A DNA stretch of 64,000 nucleotides from Gordius sp. MW1 (taxonomy: Eukaryota > Nematomorpha > Gordioida > Gordea > Gordiidae). Under the pieces are notes generated by a model. The model had not been told where the DNA came from, searched no databases, and worked only from the letters and a program-made list of their open reading frames with translations. Position numbers and translations under genes: made by a program. Location of the stretch: the NCBI GenBank assembly GCA_964036665.1, contig OZ038528.1, positions 8,004,501-8,068,500 of the forward strand. The letters are read 5' to 3'. Below, piece by piece: positions 23,290-33,912 of the stretch; within the stretch, counting starts at the first letter, position 1; each line of letters begins with the position of its first letter.

Positions 23290-24352
23290 GATAACCAAAT
23301 AACTAGCCTGTAAGTATAGTCAAGAAAAAAAAATCGATTTTAATCTCACTTTGGCCAATGGTAATTTTTTTCCATTGGTCAGCAGCCAGCGGACGGCCAA
23401 TAAGCCATATTATCAACGGTATTAACAAAAACAATATACTAATTTGAAAAAAACGAAAAAAAATTTCGAATCACAATTTGGCCAATGGTGATTTTTTTCA
23501 TTGGTCAGTAGCCAGGACATGGTTAAAAAGTCATATTATCAAGGGTATTAACAAAAACAATATATTAATTTAATATAAAAAAAATAAAAATTTTGCCCTC
23601 TCCGAGGGGCAGCAGCCAGCGGACGGCCAAAAAGTCATATTATCAATGGTATTAACATAAACAATATATTAATTTGAAAAAAAAAACGAAAAAAAATTCC
23701 GATTCACAATTTGGCCAATGATTTTTTTCCATTGGTCAGTAGTCAGGGCACGGTTAAAAAGTCATGTTATCAAGGGTATTAACAAGAACAATATATTAAT
23801 TTAATTTAAAAAAAATAGAAATTTTGCCCTCTCAGGGATTGAACTCGAACCTCCTGTTTACAAGCTGTTCTCTATAACCACTCACACCATGCTGGTATTA
23901 AATTGGTAGAAGTTATTTATATAGATAATGAAATATTAAAGTTGTGTTTTATGTTTATTATATAATAAAATGAAACAATAATAGAAAATCAGTATATTAT
24001 AGATAATTTAACGAATATAAATTATTATGAAAAAAATGGGGGGCCGCAAAAAATTATAAAATATTTGAATTGTCAATGTTAACCTAATATACCCAATTCA
24101 AAAACGTTTCGATTTATTTGGCCAATGGTCATTTTTTTTATTGGTCAGTAGTCAGCGGACGGTCAAAAATTCATATTATCAATGGTATTAACAAGAACAA
24201 AATATTAATTTAATTTAAAAAAAATAAAAATAATTTGTCCTCTCCTGGGATTGAACACTAACCTCCTGGTCACAAAGCTGGCGCCAATAACTTGGTGGAC
24301 GGACGGACAACGGACACCAAAAAACGAGCCCATAAATTGCATAGCAATTAAT
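23290..24352 (-). repeat. tRNA-derived SINE copies and tail units, mostly minus strand
   Basis: On the minus strand a head (TTAATTGCTATGCAATTTAT ... GTCCGTCCGTCC, up to 24352) precedes AGTTATTGGCGCCAGCTTTG and a B-box-like GTTCAATCC (24240-24300). A T-rich linker follows, then the tail ending GGCCGTCCGCTGGCTACTGA / CCAATG. A second tRNA-like segment (23836-23893) and several tail-only units (near 23380, 23500, 23610, 23730 and 24150) follow. Confidence 0.75.
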
Positions 24353-24912
24353 AATATCATATAAATACACGACTATATTGTAATAATAAATGTAAATGTA
24401 TTATTTAGATTATCGCCATCTGTAAACTATTTTAAGTTAGATGAACACATTATATCCCGCACGCACCATATTTATTAACAATCTCTCTTAATTTCATAGC
24501 ATATGCATAGCTTGTAGCAGCTCGCACTCTCCCCTACCCCCCCGCCTCCCTCTCTTAACTTATGCAATGCGTCATAGCATAGTAGCGCATCGCCTCCCAT
24601 ACAAAATAATATTTAGGTGATGTGGGGTTGGAGCGGGGTGGAACAGGGATGGCCCGGAGTGGAGCAGGGTTGGAACAAGGCGATTTGGGTGTGAATATTT
24701 TGGAGCAAGGGTATCCCCATGCTCTCATTATAAGCTGGGTTGTGTGAGAAGGAGGGGGAGTTATATGCATGTTATATGGTGCTGTGCTACTACTACACAC
24801 ACCACACACAATAACTTATATATAAAGGGCAATCCGTAAAAGGATATAATGTGGTTATCTAAATTAAAATCGTTTACAGAGGGCGAATACCTAATTTGAT
24901 ATATTATTTTTA
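24353..24912. other. AT-rich to G-rich spacer inside the hAT-like element
   Basis: Nothing recognised. A GTGGGGTTGGAGCGGGGTGG-like stretch (24615-24680) with short direct repeats and an ACACACCACACACA run near 24790 are the only structure. Confidence 0.4.
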
Positions 24913-25080
24913 ATTGCTATGCAATTTATGGGCTCGTTTTTGGTTGTCCGTTGTCCGTCCGTTGTCCTCCCTATCTATTTGCATTGGGTATATTAGGTTA
25001 TCGCTTTTTTAAATTAATGCATGAGAAAGAGGTGCCCCACCCCTCATCTCTATCTCCCTCGGTGTGTTATATATAAGATT

Positions 25081-25520
25081 TGTTAAATTATCTATTATAT
25101 AATAAACACAAATAAAAGTTGTTTACTTTTAATTGCTATGCAATTTAACTAGTTATATAATAAACATAAATAAAAGTTGTTTACTTTTAATTGCTATGCA
25201 ATTTAACTAGTTTTTGTTATATAATAAACATAGACATGGGCGTACGCAGGTTTTGAATTAGGGGGGGGCAAAACGCTTAAAAGTTCATTTAGAGGGGGGC
25301 AAAACATAATTTTTTTTAATTTTTCAATGTTTTTGCATTGAACAAATTTTTTTTTCATAAATTAGGGGGGGGGGCAGCCGCCCCCCCCCCCTGCCCCCCC
25401 CCTGCGTACGCCCATGAACATAGATAAAAGTTGTTTACTTTTAATGCTATGCAATTTAACTAGTTATATCATAAACATAAATAAAAGTTGTTTACTTTTT
25501 AATTGCTATGCAATTTAACT
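25081..25520 (+). repeat. about 60-bp tandem repeat (AAAAGTTGTTTACTTTTAAT unit)
   Basis: The unit is TATATAATAAACATAAAT, AAAAGTTGTTTACTTTTAAT, TGCTATGCAATTTAACTAGT. Copies lie near 25095, 25153, 25214 (interrupted by the MITE at 25235-25416) and 25455, with another at 25742-25803. Two inverted copies are at 38043-38170. It shares the GCTATGCAATTTA core with the SINE heads. Confidence 0.82.
25235..25416. mobile_element. 182-bp GGGCGTACGC MITE, perfect target duplication
   Basis: CATGGGCGTACGCAGG at the left, CCTGCGTACGCCCATG at the right. Flanks AACATAGA (25227-25234) and AACATAGA (25417-25424) are identical. It sits inside one unit of the 60-bp tandem repeat, so the empty site can be read from the neighbouring units. 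Confidence 0.92.
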
Positions 25521-25529
25521 AGTTTTGGG

Positions 25530-26610
25530 GTTAGAATCCCGCAGTTTTTTTTGACTCTTGTTACTATCATTGATAATATGAATTTTTGGCCGTCCGCTGG
25601 CTGCTGACCAATGAAAAAAATGACCATTGGCCAAAATGTGAATCGAAATTATTTTTTTCGTTTTTTTTTTGACTATTATGATTGTTCCTGTTTCTACCAT
25701 TTGTATTATGACTTTTTGGCCGTCCGCTGGCTGCTGACCAATGTTATATAATAAACATAAATAAAAGTTGTTTACTTTTAATTGCTATGCAATTTAACTA
25801 GTTTTTGGGTTAGAATCCCGGAGTTTTTTTGACTCTTATGATTGTTCTTGTTACTATCATTGATAATAAGACTTTTTGGCCGTCCGTTGGCTGCTGACCA
25901 ATGAAAAAAATGACCATTGGCCAAAATGTGAATCCTAGTTTATTTTTTCGTTTTTTTTTGACTATTATGATTGTTCCTGTTACTACCATTGCTATTATGA
26001 CTTTTTGGCCGTCCGCTGGCTCCTGACCGATGGAAAAAATGACCATTGGCCAAAATGTGATTCGAAAACTTTTTTTTCATTTTTTTTTAACTATTATGAA
26101 TTTATATCCACTTTTACCGTGTCCTGGTTGCTGACCAATGGAAAAGATGACCATTGGCCAAAATGTGAATCAAAATTTTTTTTTTCGTTTTTTTTTGACT
26201 ATTATGATTGTTCCTGTTCCTACCATTGCTATTATGACTTTTTGGCCGTCCGCTGGCTGCTGACCAATGGAATAAAATGACCATTGGCCAAAATGTGATT
26301 CGAAAACTTTTTTCGTTTTTTTTGACTATATGAATTTATATCCACTTTTAACGTGTCCTGGCTGCTGACCAATAGAAAAAAATGACCATTGGCCAAAATG
26401 TGATTCGAATTTTTTTTTCGTTTTTTTACTCTTATGAATTTATATCCACTTTTACCGTATGCTGGCTGCTGACCAATGGAAAAAAATGACCATTGGCCAA
26501 AATGAGCATCAAAATTTTTTTTTCCTTTATTTTGGCTATCATTGACTTATAGAGTATCTGTTGGTACTGACCAATAGAGAAAAAGTGACCATTGGCCAAA
26601 TTTTTAAAAA
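25530..26610 (+). repeat. satellite array, 105-135 bp unit (SINE-tail derived)
   Basis: The unit is TTTTTGGCCGTCCGCTGGCT, GCTGACCAATG, AAAAAATGACCATTGGCCAA, AATGTGAATCGAAA, a T run with one CG, then GACTATTATGATTGTTCCTG and TACTACCATTG. TGACCATTGGCCAAA occurs near 25621, 25911, 26041, 26148, 26279, 26385, 26487 and 26587. Units near 25517 and 25805 start with GGTTAGAATCCCG, a B-box-like tRNA sequence. The apparent short ORFs in this array are repeat artefacts. Confidence 0.88.
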
Positions 26611-26734
26611 ATTTCTCCCAACAATTCTGCAAATTCTTAACATTGTGTTGTTTTATAATATAATGTTTGTTAGACCCATAATCACTAAAGGCCATAAAAA
26701 CTAATGTAATACGCAACTAGATGCAAACACTAAA

Positions 26735-27120
26735 TCTAACCCTAACCCTTGCCTATATTACATTTTGCCTTTATTACATTTTGCCTATAATTGAAAATTT
26801 GTATAAATAATTAATTAATCATTAGGCATTTAATACCCCCTATAGGCATTCTCGCCCCTTCCCACCTTTCTCGCCCATAAATTGCATAGCAAATATGATA
26901 CATTTATACGAAGTACAGATGAGTCGTCCCCCCTTCCCTTCCCCTCTTCCCTTCCCTTCTCCCCCTTCCCACGAGGGCCGAAGGCCCGAGTTTTTTATGT
27001 ATTGATATTAGGATACAATATTATTTTAATTTCTTTTTTAAATCTAAATAAATCATAATTATTAATTTAATAAAAGAAATTGCTATAGACCGTATTCAGT
27101 CTAAATATTACCATAGATAA
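26735..27120 (-). repeat. GGGCCTTCGGCCC / GCTATGCAATTTATGGGC repeat, inverted copy
   Basis: Reverse complement of the block at 23052-23250, including GCCCATAAATTGCATAGCAA and GGGCCGAAGGCCC. It forms the inner part of the inverted arm of the hAT-like element. A TCTAACCCTAACCCTTGCC segment precedes it (also at 19940). Confidence 0.75.
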
Positions 27121-28089
27121 AAACCATAACTTATGAGTTGAAACCGTGACCTGACCTTGGCGTTTGTCAGGGTTTTGGGATTCGTTCCGACCTAAGGTTT
27201 TGGGCTAGAGTTTGAATCTAGCCCCAAAATTTTAGTTTGGGATCTTGGGGAACCCTTAGGTGGATGCAAAACCCAGGCTAAATCTAAAAGGTTTTAGGGT
27301 AGGTTGTTTTAAAACCAGTTTGAATCTGACCCCAAAATTTTAGTTTGGGATCTTGGGGAACCCTTAGGTGGATGCAAAACCTAGGCTAAACCTAAAAGGT
27401 TTTAGGTTAGGTTGTTTTAAAATGACCTTACCTAAAATCTCAGGCTTGGGTTTATAAAGCCCCGGGTTTTCCCATCACTAATTTTATGTAGCCTTAATAT
27501 AATCTTTTTAATTACATAATTTTGTTGTTATTTAACTCATTATAAATATATATTTTATTGCGGGTAATTTCGCTTAAAGACCTTCCACAAGATTACTATA
27601 AACTAACGGGCTCGGGCCCGCAGATCCCGTTACAAAATAATATAGATTTTTTTCTATTATAAAGTCAAAATGTGTTTTAATGTTTTATATTAAATTATAA
27701 TTATGTAATATTTATTAAATTAATTGAAATAAAATTTTATTATTCTAGTTAGAGATCTGCAACGGGCCGTTTTTAGAAGTTCTGCCCGTCCGTAAATTTT
27801 TCAGGCCCGTCCGTACCCGTTTAGAAAAACGTCAGGCCCGTCCAAGCCCGTTCAAATTTTTATAAAAGAACTCCGCGCCCGGCCCAATTCATTTAAAGTT
27901 TCATAAAAAACACCAATAATTATAATGTAAAAATAATAAATCATCAACGAGAGGTGTCTTTGAGGCCTCTAAAAGAACTGAAAAATTTCCTATTAGACAA
28001 ACCCTTCTTGCTCTATACTATAATATCTCTATTATCCTGATATTTATCTAATTTTCAGTTATCATTTTCATTTGTCTAAATTTTGAATG

Positions 28090-28900
28090 CAAGACCGAGG
28101 CTATTTTATGATAACGATGAAGTACAAGTTTGTCTCTTAAAGCTTCTTTTAAACGATTCTTTATAATGTTGATTTGTCCGCCGAATAAATCGCAATCCGA
28201 TATTGCATTAATTAATTTAATCTTCCATATATATTATTGGAGAGAAGCCTCTTTAGCCGCAAAACTTCTATTAAATATTTTAACATTTTATCTATATATT
28301 CCAAGTATGAAAGTTCATTCCATTGTTCTCATTTCATCTTGGTCATAAACTTTACAATTTGACATTTTGATGCAAGGTCGGGGACAGCTTGCTATTAAAT
28401 CCACTTTGTTTGAATTGCCTGACTAATTCTTAGAGGCATTCATGAGCTTATAAACAACCGTGGCTTCTTGATTTAGGAATGAAACATTAAACGCCATTTT
28501 TATTATCTTGTTTTAAGGTGTGTTGCGCAATTTAATCTTTGATAATTGTCTAAAGCCTTGAAAATATTAGCACCCTGATCAGTGACAAATATTGATTTCA
28601 GGGCTTATTCATTAGTAATGCCGAAAGTCATTAATTTATTCAATATTTCGTTTCTAATATTGTCTCCTGAATGCATAAAGAGGTTGTAAACAATATTTTT
28701 CTCTAAGGATAACATTGATATAATGAATACCTAAAGTAGAAAACTGATTTTTGTGTAATCAGATGTCCACCCACATGTCCGTTGCAGCCGCGCAAAGTCC
28801 GTTCTGGTGTAATGTTTAATTTTTACAATTATATAAAATCGTAGTCTTGCAGCCTCATCTTTCACGTCAAATAATTTGTCCTCAATCATATATGGTTATG
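28090..28900 (-). pseudogene. hAT transposase fragment, minus strand, multiply stopped
   Basis: Reading the minus strand from about 28800: a TDMW box, then NQFST, ILNKLMTFGIT, FVTDQGANIFKAL (central hAT catalytic-region motif), then a LNCATH block and scattered later residues (WNELSYLEYIDKMLKYL). At least ten in-frame stops and several frame changes occur. The C-terminal hAT dimerisation domain is not recognised. Confidence 0.75.
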
Positions 28901-28949
28901 AAAAAATAGTAAAGCTTGGGAACAATACGATCTCTTAATGGATGTTAAT

Positions 28950-29490
28950 GGTGAATCTGTTAGTGCCTGCATCTGAAAAAATTGCCAAGAAATTCTTTCC
29001 TATAAATCAGTAGACGGGACATCACATTTGAAACGCCACAAATTATATCCCGAAAACAAAATAGCTTAACACTTGATCATTATATCTATAGAATAAACCC
29101 TTTAAAAGAAGAGAAATTAAAAAATCAGGCTATGATCTTTTGCGCTAAAGATTTACGTCCATTTGAAACTTTAGCAGGAGAAGGATTTATTGGGTTTTGC
29201 CAGAAATCATGCCGCATTCATCAAATCATCCTGAAAGACTCCGACTTTCTATAATTCCAGAATTTAAACATTATATTCAGAATGGACTTTGTGGGGCCAC
29301 AACGGACATGTGGACATCTGATTATAAAAATCAGTTTTCTCACTTTAAGTATTCATCTTATCAATGTTATCCTGAGGAAAAAATATTATTTACAACCCCT
29401 TGCATGAAAAAAATCAGGGGACAATATTAGAAATGAAATATTAAATAAATTAATGACTTTTGGCATTACTAATAAAGTTTCAACCCGATG
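28950..29490 (+). pseudogene. hAT transposase fragment, plus strand, BED finger to TDMW box
   Basis: Plus-strand frames give GTSHLKRHKLYPENK (second half of a BED zinc finger), then after a frame change CAKDLRPFETLAGEGFIGF, then a third frame with CGATTDMWTSDYKNQFSHFK. These are consecutive hAT blocks. The last roughly 200 bp are homologous, in opposite orientation, to 28640-28800, so two transposase pieces sit head to head inside one element. Confidence 0.82.
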
Positions 29491-29918
29491 TTGGGTACGG
29501 TCGGGTTTCGGGTCGCCCGTACAGGTCTCTCTACATAGTGGCTATTTGAACGAAGTACATATTTAAAATAGCTTATCTATTTAAACTAGTAAATTTTTTT
29601 TTTTTTTAATAGTCTAAAAGTTTTATTCAGAAACAAATAATTATAATTATGATATACACGAATAACTTTATTAATTGCCATGCAATTTATGAGCTCAATT
29701 TTTTATAAAGATAGGCTTTTACATCAAAATAATTAGTTGATTAAACGATAGCAAGAGAAATTTTTGATTCTTTATTCCAAACTCATCCTTGTTTTAAACC
29801 ACGAATAATAACAACCTAATTTATTTTATAATTGCATGGTGAAATAATTTTCAAATTTAATATTTATTTAATCGTTTTTAATAATAAATACACTCCCTGG
29901 CCGAATCCATTTGTATGG

Positions 29919-30614
29919 TAGGGCTGCACCGATATCAAATTTTTAACCGATACCGATACTACCGATATTTAAATAAATATACCGATACCGATATTTTACA
30001 TCTTATAAAAATGACACCTGTTAATATTTATAAAGCTTTATTTAAAATATTCCAAATTTTTTTTTCATATTTATTGCAGTTATCAATTGTACAGGCTGCA
30101 ATATGTGCTGAGTTCTCATCAATTATAAAATAATTCCAAATTAATGACTTGCTTTTAGACCTAAATATAATTTAATTTAAATAAAGTCAATATAAGGCCA
30201 TTTGAATTAATAATACACAACATAGAATGTTATTCTAATTTAAAATATTTTAAATGCTTTGTTGATAAATATTATATAATATATATATTAAAAATCGTAT
30301 ATACAATATATAATATAAAAATAAATACATTATATTATAAATTTTAAATATAAACTAACTTACATAATAATATAAATAAGTGGTGGTAGAAATTTGAATG
30401 AATAAATCAATGAAAAAATAAATTAGATTTAACAGCAATTAAGTAAAATTTAATTTAAAAAGTATATAGATATACAGCTCTAACAAATATAAAATATTTG
30501 TAAAAAAAGTTTCAAGTATCGGTATCGGTATCGGTCGATTAATAACCGATACCGATATCGTTAAAAAATCGTGATATCGGTACCGATACCGATACCGATA
30601 TCGGTGCAGCCCTA
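29919..30614. mobile_element. hAT-like MITE, TAGGGCTGCACCGATA termini
   Basis: Left TAGGGCTGCACCGATATC mirrors right GATATCGGTGCAGCCCTA. Both ends carry runs of ACCGAT / ATCGGT: near 29935-29995, and at 30515-30605 as a GGTATC microsatellite. The interior is AT-rich with no coding capacity. A matching 8-bp duplication is not evident. Confidence 0.8.
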
Positions 30615-30874
30615 TAACCATAATTGAATTCATTTTGATAAAAAACATAGTTTATAATAAATATGCCTTTATCATTAAAAATAATTTCTCTAGACTCTAT
30701 TTTTGAAAAAATTCTTGCGCTATAAATGTTTTTTATAAAATAATATTTATTATATTACGAAATTTTTCTAATTATAAGTTATAGTCAAGTTACATTATAA
30801 GTCATCACCTTATAGGATACATATTTGAGTTTTGAAATTCGTAGGCATTTTTACCTTACTTTTCAATTTTATAG

Positions 30875-31442
30875 AATGGGGAATTAAAATTAGCAGATTT
30901 TGGTTTGGCTAGAGCCTTTGGAATTCCTGTAAAATGTTACTCATCAGAGGTAATTTTGCTTATCATACCCTAATGTTATCTAGGTGGTCACATTATGGTA
31001 TAGACCTCCTGATGTTCTGTTTGGTGCCAAAATATATTCAACTTCTATTGATATGTGGTCTGCTGGTTGTATTTTTGCTGGTATTAATAATTAACATCTA
31101 TAGATTATGGATTTTTAAAGAATTGGCAAATGCTGGAAAACCTTTGTTTCCTGGTTCAGACATTGAGGATCAATTGCGGAGAATATTTAAATATCCTTTT
31201 TCTTTTTTAGTTGCTTTTGATAAAAATTTAAAAATAAATTTACTTAACTCGTCTGCTTTTACATTATTGGGTACACCAAGTGAAGAAGAATGGCCTGATA
31301 TGACTCACCTACCAGAATACAAGGTAAAATTAAATTGGAAGTTATTTATTATTTTACCTAGCCATACCCTCCCTACCCACCATCAGTCAATTTTGATTTT
31401 ATTGTACCAACTTTGTCTCAAAAAGGAGTTGAGCTTTTAAAG
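30875..31442 (+). CDS. CDK5: cyclin-dependent kinase 5, exons 6-10 (last exon not found)
   Basis: Exons are 30875-30949, 30984-31080, 31121-31190, 31263-31323 and 31362-31442. They encode [73 protein letters not shown] and the [11 protein letters not shown] region. Introns are 34 bp (GT-AG), 40 bp (GT-AG), 72 bp (AT-AC, U12-type) and 38 bp (GT-AG). Together with exons 1-5 this gives 264 codons. Human CDK5 is 292 residues, so one final exon of about 28 codons (the NP..R.SA.EAL.H.YF region) should follow the donor at 31443. I did not locate it in the downstream sequence. Confidence 0.93.
31191..31262 (+). other. U12-type AT-AC intron in CDK5, 72 bp
   Basis: The sequence starts ATATCCTTTT (consensus U12 donor ATATCCTT), carries TACTTAACTC 13-22 bp before its end (branch consensus TCCTTAAC) and ends TTTTAC. 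Removing it joins AA|A and restores the conserved [14 protein letters not shown] run. No GT-AG alternative does. It is a multiple of three and has no stop codon. Confidence 0.92.
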
Positions 31443-32480
31443 GTAATCATTAATAATATTAGTTGAGTAATTATAATTAATATATTTTTTTCGATAGAAT
31501 TAAATTATATTATTTTATTTTTTTATGCAATTTGAGGTTTCCAGTATTAGTTTAAATAATTTAAATCACCTTATGTGAAGTAATTGTTATTAAGTTAATT
31601 GAAAATTTATTTGTAGAAAATAATTAGTTATTCATTTAACATTTAGAGTCAGTGTCAAAAAAATTTTTATTTTGCCCTTTTTTTGTTTAATTTGAATTTA
31701 AATTATTCAAATTTTTACAAACCTTTACCACAAAAGATTTGTGCCTTTTTAAATAATTATTGATACGCCATCTGCTAAAGGAAAAATGTTTTTCACTAAA
31801 GACCTTTAGTACTTTTTCTAAAAATCTAAACATCTCCATGCTGTCTAACGATGATTTTTCAATATGTTTGCGCGTTGGAAGAAATAATACTGTATGGGCT
31901 TTGAAGGATATAATTTATACGAAAAAATTAGAAATTTATTTAGGTTAAGTGCCATACTATTTTAAAATAAATAAATATCAGCGACCGACTAAAGTAAGAA
32001 GAATAACATTCCCCCCTAAATATTTTTTTTTGATTTCCTCAACTTTAAATTTATTTTTTCTAAAGATAGGCCCCCAGGCCCGATATATCAAATTTTTTCC
32101 TCTATTCATTTCAACAACTACCTTACCATTTACTAACATTGAAAATATATACGCACATTTATCTTTTGGTATAAAGATATAATATATAGATCAGAATTTA
32201 TTAATCGAGAATTAGATTAAAAGTTATTGAAAATTATAACGAAATTTCTGCTATAAGTATAACTACTCAACCATTAGGGCTTGGCAGCTCTAATGTTTGA
32301 GGAGTGTCAGGGCGGACTTTTAAAAAGTTCGTGCCGGTGTAAGGTTAAATTTGTGCGTTAAGTAGGAAATACGCTTATACACGTCAATCACGTTCTAATG
32401 ACAGATACACTTTGAAATTTTTACACACGGCAATTACGTTTACATGACATCCATATAATTCAGTTGCATATATAATTACA
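31443..32480. other. region downstream of CDK5 exon 10
   Basis: Starts with a GTAATC donor and is AT-rich. A last CDK5 exon is expected somewhere beyond but is not recognised here. No repeats of note. Confidence 0.45.
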
Positions 32481-33095
32481 CTAGTCTACAAGAAAAATCA
32501 ACCGGGAAACGGTCAACATATTCTGATAGAGTTTTTGTGGTGAACACAAATATGTTTTTCGTTTTTTTCCTATACGTCAAGTTTTTTAGATATTTGGATT
32601 CAAAGTTGCGCAAATGACCGTTTTAGACCCTTTTCGATGCTCAATAGAGCGATAGTGAATGGCTAAAAAAAAATTTAAACTTCTAAGGGGTAGAACCAAC
32701 TTAGGGTAAAACATTGAAAAATGATTTTTTCCCCTATTGTTTTTACTTTTTCCAATATATCAAATTTCAATTAGTCCCTACGCGAAGCGGCATCCTTTGA
32801 GCCTCCCTCTCTAATTAATTGGGTTTATAACACTATACTCTTGGTGCATGTGAGTGATTGATGGATGATGTGGGGGTGGGGGTGTGTAAAAGTAGTGGCG
32901 TAATACGAGCTATTCCTCTAGTAGAGAGGGAGGATGACAGGCGTAGTAGTAGGAATAGTTCGTATTAACCCACTACTCTTGCACCCACCACACTCATCAA
33001 TCACTTACATGCATTAAGGGTATAGTGTTATATAAGCATATAAGCCAATTAGATAGAGAGGGAGGGAGGGTCAAAGGATGCCGCGATTTTGAAAA
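32480..33095. mobile_element. foldback (long-palindrome) element, copy 2
   Basis: The left end has AGAAAAATCAACCGG and GTGGTGAACACAAATATG, like the 42506 element. The palindromic part is 32778-33092: CGGCATCCTTTGAGCCTCCC at the left, GGGAGGGTCAAAGGATGCCG at the right, and matching inner blocks (CACTATACTCTTGG.GCATG; CAATCACTTACATGC). The centre is near 32930. Arms are about 150 bp and imperfect. The loop holds CTATTCCTCTAGTAGAG. Confidence 0.8.
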
Positions 33096-33129
33096 ACAAT
33101 ATCTATATTATGAAAAATATTGCAAAATA

Positions 33130-33835
33130 AGTTTTATTTAATAAATAATACTGGTTATAAATTAAGTGAGTTATTAAAGTATAATATTTTACCTATTAAG
33201 TTCCTATGAAAGTATAAGTGGATAATGGATACTTGGCAAAATTTAGTTTTTCTAATATTTGGCTTTTAAGTTACTATAAAAGAATAATTACATCAAAGTT
33301 ATTAAGTTAAATGGTTACTTGGTAAAAATTGGTAGTGTATTTAGTTAGTAATACTGGTTATAAATTAAGTGAGTTGTTATTAAAGATAATATTTTACCTA
33401 TTAAGTTCCTATGAAAGTATAAGTGGGTAATGGATACTTGGCAAAATTTAGTTTTTCTAATATTTGGCTTTTAAGTAACTATTAAAGTATAATTACATCA
33501 AAGTTATTAAGTTAAATGGTTACTTGGTAAGAATTGGTAGTGTACAAATATCCTGGAAAAATGTGATGGATATTTGGCAAAATTTAGTTTTTCTAGTATT
33601 TGGCTTTTAAGTTACTATTGAAGTATAATTACATCAAAGTTATTAAGTTAAATGGTTACTTGATAAGAATTGGTAGTGTACAAATATCCTGGAAAAATGT
33701 GATGGATATTTTGCAAAATTTAGTTTTTCTAATATTTGGCTTTTAAGTTACTATTGAAGTATAATTACATCAAAGTTATTAAGTTAAATGGTTACTTGGT
33801 AAGAATTAGTAGTGTACAAATATCCTGAATGCCTT
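33130..33835 (+). repeat. tandem repeat, 205-bp and 136-bp unit forms
   Basis: The core TTGGCAAAATTTAGTTTTTC recurs near 33235, 33440, 33576 and 33711. The first two units contain GGTTATAAATTAAGTGAGTT and CCTATTAAGTTCCTATGAAA. The later ones replace this with ACAAATATCCTGGAAAAATG. All share ACATCAAAGTTATTAAGTTA. Confidence 0.88.
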
Positions 33836-33912
33836 TCGATTGAAAACGCGATAGGAAACCAATTGAAATACGCTCCACTCCACGTGTAATGAACATTCAC
33901 GCTAATCATATT

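Larger units (their letters stand above)
22731..27480. mobile_element. 4.75 kb hAT-like element with perfect 8-bp duplication
   Basis: The left end TAGTGGTGGGAAAA mirrors the right end TTTTCCCATCACTA. Flanks ATTTTATG (22723-22730) and ATTTTATG (27481-27488) are identical. The outer 400-600 bp are inverted copies of one another, with TAACCTGGGTTTTGCATCCA on the left answered by TGGATGCAAAACCCAGG on the right, and GGGCCTTCGGCCC blocks at 23068 and 26984. The centre is filled by SINE copies, a 60-bp tandem repeat, a MITE and a satellite. No transposase frame is seen, so it was mobilised in trans. Confidence 0.85.
27750..29533. mobile_element. hAT-like element A2 with broken transposase, 1.8 kb
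   Basis: The left terminus TAGAGATCTGCAACGGGCCG is shared with the element at 12256. The right terminus is GCCCGTACAGGTCTCTCTA. CCCGTCCG motifs lie at the left and GGGTCGCCCGT at the right. Unlike its relatives it retains transposase-derived coding sequence (28090-29490). No clean target duplication is seen (ATTCTAGT versus CATAGTGG). Confidence 0.78.

Noticed and set aside
25515-26716. Several 60-94 codon ORFs across the satellite arrays (25515-26716, 37779-37979, 40046-41124)
   Set aside because: The same few peptide patterns recur with the repeat unit in either orientation; no start context or family.
31081-31103. A 23-bp intron ending at ATCTATAG in CDK5
   Set aside because: Using this acceptor adds a 17-nt remnant that breaks the frame; the acceptor at 31120 restores FAELANAG.
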